Source of the DNA: Spirochaetales bacterium
GTDB taxonomy: Bacteria > Spirochaetota > Spirochaetia > Sphaerochaetales > Sphaerochaetaceae
DNA: 7,401 nucleotides
NCBI GenBank assembly: GCA_028723145.1
Contig: JAQYFM010000151.1
Location: forward strand, 1 to 7,401
Direction of reading: 5' to 3'
Positions 5,901-7,401 of the stretch are shown piece after piece; the stretch's first letter is position 1, and each line of letters begins with the position of its first letter. The notes under the pieces were generated by a model, which was not told the origin of the DNA, searched no databases, and was given only the letters and a program-made list of their open reading frames with translations. The translations under genes and the position numbers were made by a program.

Positions 5901-7235
5901 ATGAGTATTAACACATCTATTAAGAAGCTAGGAATTGAACAATGTATAAAATATCTTTATAAGGACCCAGAGAAAAACTTAAGAACTCTGATGGATTGGG
6001 CAGATAAGTTTAGTCAAGGTAAATTTGTTAAGCATAGGAAATTAATTCGTCAAGCAATAGAGGATCCTAATAATCCTTATTACCATTTTATTAGGCACAT
6101 GATAAATGATGTAGACCACGATGTAATGACAACTATTGCAACAAACTTCTTTATTAATGCCAATTTAATAGGTTGGGATACTCAAGAAAGTTATAGAAAA
6201 AAATATAATTGTAATATTCCTTGGGCAATTCTACTTGACCCAACTTCAAGCTGCAACCTACGTTGTACAGGGTGTTGGGCTGCAGAATACGGTCATAAAT
6301 TAAATCTGAGCTATGATGAAATAGATAACATTATTATGCAAGGAAAAGAACTAGGAATATACATGTATATCTATACAGGTGGAGAACCATTAGTTAGAAA
6401 ATCTGATTTAATAAAACTTTGTGAAAAACACAATGACTGTGTTTTCCTTGCATTTACTAATGGAACCTTAATTGACGAAGCTTTTAGCAATGAAATGTTA
6501 AGGGTAAAAAACTTTATTCCTGCTATTTCACTTGAAGGAGATGAGGAAGCAACCGACAGCAGAAGAGGAGAAGGTGTATATAAGAAAGCAATAAATGCAA
6601 TGCAACTTTTACACTCTAAGAAACTTCCATATGGTATTTCATCATGCTACACCAGCAAAAACTATGATTCCATTACTTCAAAAGAGTACTATGATTCTTT
6701 AATTGATATGGGTGCTTACTTTATTTGGTATTTCCACTATATGCCAGTTGGAAATGATGCATCACCAGAGCTTCTTCCAACAGCAGAACAAAGAGAAATT
6801 GTATATAGAAGATTAAGAGAATACAGAGTAACAAAACCACTATTTGTTATGGATTTCCAAAATGATGCAGAATATACAAAAGGCTGTATTGCAGGTGGTA
6901 GAAGATATCTACATATCAATGCTAATGGTGATGTTGATCCATGTGTATTCATCCACTACTCCGATTCAAATATTAGAGAAAAATCTCTGCTTGATACTCT
7001 AAGATCACCTCTATTTATGGCTTACCATGATAACCAACCATTTAATGACAATATGCTTCGCCCATGTCCAATGCTTGAAAATCCTGAAAAACTTAGAGAG
7101 ATGGTAAATAAAAGTGGTGCGCATTCAACAGATTTGCAATCACCAGAAAGTGCTGAACATTTATGCTCTAAATGTGATAACTATGCAGTTAAATGGAAAA
7201 TAACTGCAGATAAACTATGGTCAGGGAAAAACTAA
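5901..7235 (+). CDS. Radical SAM protein with SPASM-like C-terminus
   Basis: This is a 444-residue cytosolic iron-sulfur enzyme. After a helical N-terminal region of about 105 residues, the radical SAM core contains C118-x3-C122-x2-C125 (SCNLRCTGC), which binds the [4Fe-4S] cluster that cleaves S-adenosylmethionine. GGEP (160-163), TNGT (186-189) and ISLEG (209-213) follow. The C-terminal part has C329, NGDVDPC348 (the G-x4-C of SPASM domains), C389 and C422-x2-C425, so one auxiliary cluster, possibly two, is likely. It resembles a clostridial radical SAM group of about 450 residues, sharing IPWAILLDPTSSCNLRCTGC, whose substrate I do not know. No peptide precursor or partner gene is adjacent in this window. 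The gene stands alone between a structured leader and a terminator, so a monocistronic transcript is probable. Confidence 0.92.
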   Translation: MSINTSIKKLGIEQCIKYLYKDPEKNLRTLMDWADKFSQGKFVKHRKLIRQAIEDPNNPYYHFIRHMINDVDHDVMTTIATNFFINANLIGWDTQESYRKKYNCNIPWAILLDPTSSCNLRCTGCWAAEYGHKLNLSYDEIDNIIMQGKELGIYMYIYTGGEPLVRKSDLIKLCEKHNDCVFLAFTNGTLIDEAFSNEMLRVKNFIPAISLEGDEEATDSRRGEGVYKKAINAMQLLHSKKLPYGISSCYTSKNYDSITSKEYYDSLIDMGAYFIWYFHYMPVGNDASPELLPTAEQREIVYRRLREYRVTKPLFVMDFQNDAEYTKGCIAGGRRYLHINANGDVDPCVFIHYSDSNIREKSLLDTLRSPLFMAYHDNQPFNDNMLRPCPMLENPEKLREMVNKSGAHSTDLQSPESAEHLCSKCDNYAVKWKITADKLWSGKN

Positions 7236-7248
7236 TATCATATTTCTC

Positions 7249-7283
7249 TCCCTATCTAGAAAGGTGCTCTAGATAGGGATTTT
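7249..7283 (+). terminator. Intrinsic terminator of the radical SAM gene
   Basis: A perfect 12-bp stem (TCCCTATCTAGA 7249-7260 with TCTAGATAGGGA 7268-7279) encloses the loop AAGGTGC and is followed by TTTT, 13 bases after the stop codon. The U-run is short. On the minus strand no U-run follows the stem, so termination of the convergent gene here would be weaker. Confidence 0.85.
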
Positions 7284-7287
7284 GAAT

Positions 7288-7401
7288 TTAGAGTTTATAA
7301 CCTAAGCTATCAGCTGTAGACTTAAACTCTTCTTTAGACAATCCAGAGTTAGCAATTGCACAGGAAGTTGTTATATTTCCACTATTAACAAGATTAATAA
7401 G
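7288..7401 (-). CDS. C-terminal end of an unrecognised protein
   Basis: The minus strand is open from the window edge to a TAA at 7290-7288, giving 37 residues that end SKEEFKSTADSLGYKL. The stretch is hydrophilic and amphipathic, like a helical C-terminus, with a single Cys in NITTSCAIANSG. It ends nine bases from the terminator stem and is convergent with the radical SAM gene, a sensible place for a gene end. No family was recognised, and most of the gene lies outside the window. Confidence 0.6.
   Translation of the reverse strand, partial: LINLVNSGNITTSCAIANSGLSKEEFKSTADSLGYKL

Noticed and set aside
6737..6952. Minus-strand open frame inside the radical SAM gene
   Set aside because: It is antisense to the conserved SPASM-like part of the enzyme and is a shadow.

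Overview
The window is AT-rich and densely coded, with strong Shine-Dalgarno (SD) sequences and many 1-17 nt gene overlaps. With its gene content (MATE transporter, YafY-type WYL regulator, TIGR04076 protein, GyrI-like protein, DUF5131), this suggests a low-GC Firmicute of the Clostridia or Erysipelotrichia kind. The sequence alone does not fix the genus. No tRNA, rRNA, CRISPR array, transposase or integrase was seen.

Region A (1-2552, minus strand) is a compact cluster transcribed right to left: a YafY-like HTH/WYL regulator, a small cysteine-containing TIGR04076 protein, a GyrI-like small-molecule-binding protein, and a DUF5131 (phage Gp37/Gp68-type) protein cut by the left edge. Every junction overlaps (17, 11 and 1 nt). 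The GyrI-like gene is split by a one-base excess in a run of six A. A candidate promoter with an overlapping inverted repeat lies just before the regulator. Its -10 box is so close to the ATG that the mRNA would be leaderless, which fits the absence of an SD. The simplest reading is an autoregulated, possibly ligand-sensing operon.

Region B (2553-5404, minus strand) is a second operon-like run: a SAP-domain protein, a small lipoprotein, a MATE efflux transporter, then a small alpha/beta hydrolase. The first three overlap by 1-4 nt, so they are probably translated in a coupled way. The hydrolase follows after a 64-bp gap, has no SD, and could belong to this run or stand alone.

Region C (5345-5900) is a non-coding stretch of about 556 bp between divergent genes. 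It holds the probable promoter of the SAP operon, two AT-rich inverted repeats, and, next to the plus-strand gene, a series of four hairpins ending at its ribosome binding site. One leader segment can pair in several mutually exclusive ways, including with the SD region, so this is the best candidate here for an undescribed cis-regulatory RNA.

Region D (5901-7401) holds a 444-residue radical SAM protein with a SPASM-like C-terminal cysteine set, a 12-bp-stem terminator, and the C-terminal end of an unrecognised minus-strand gene.
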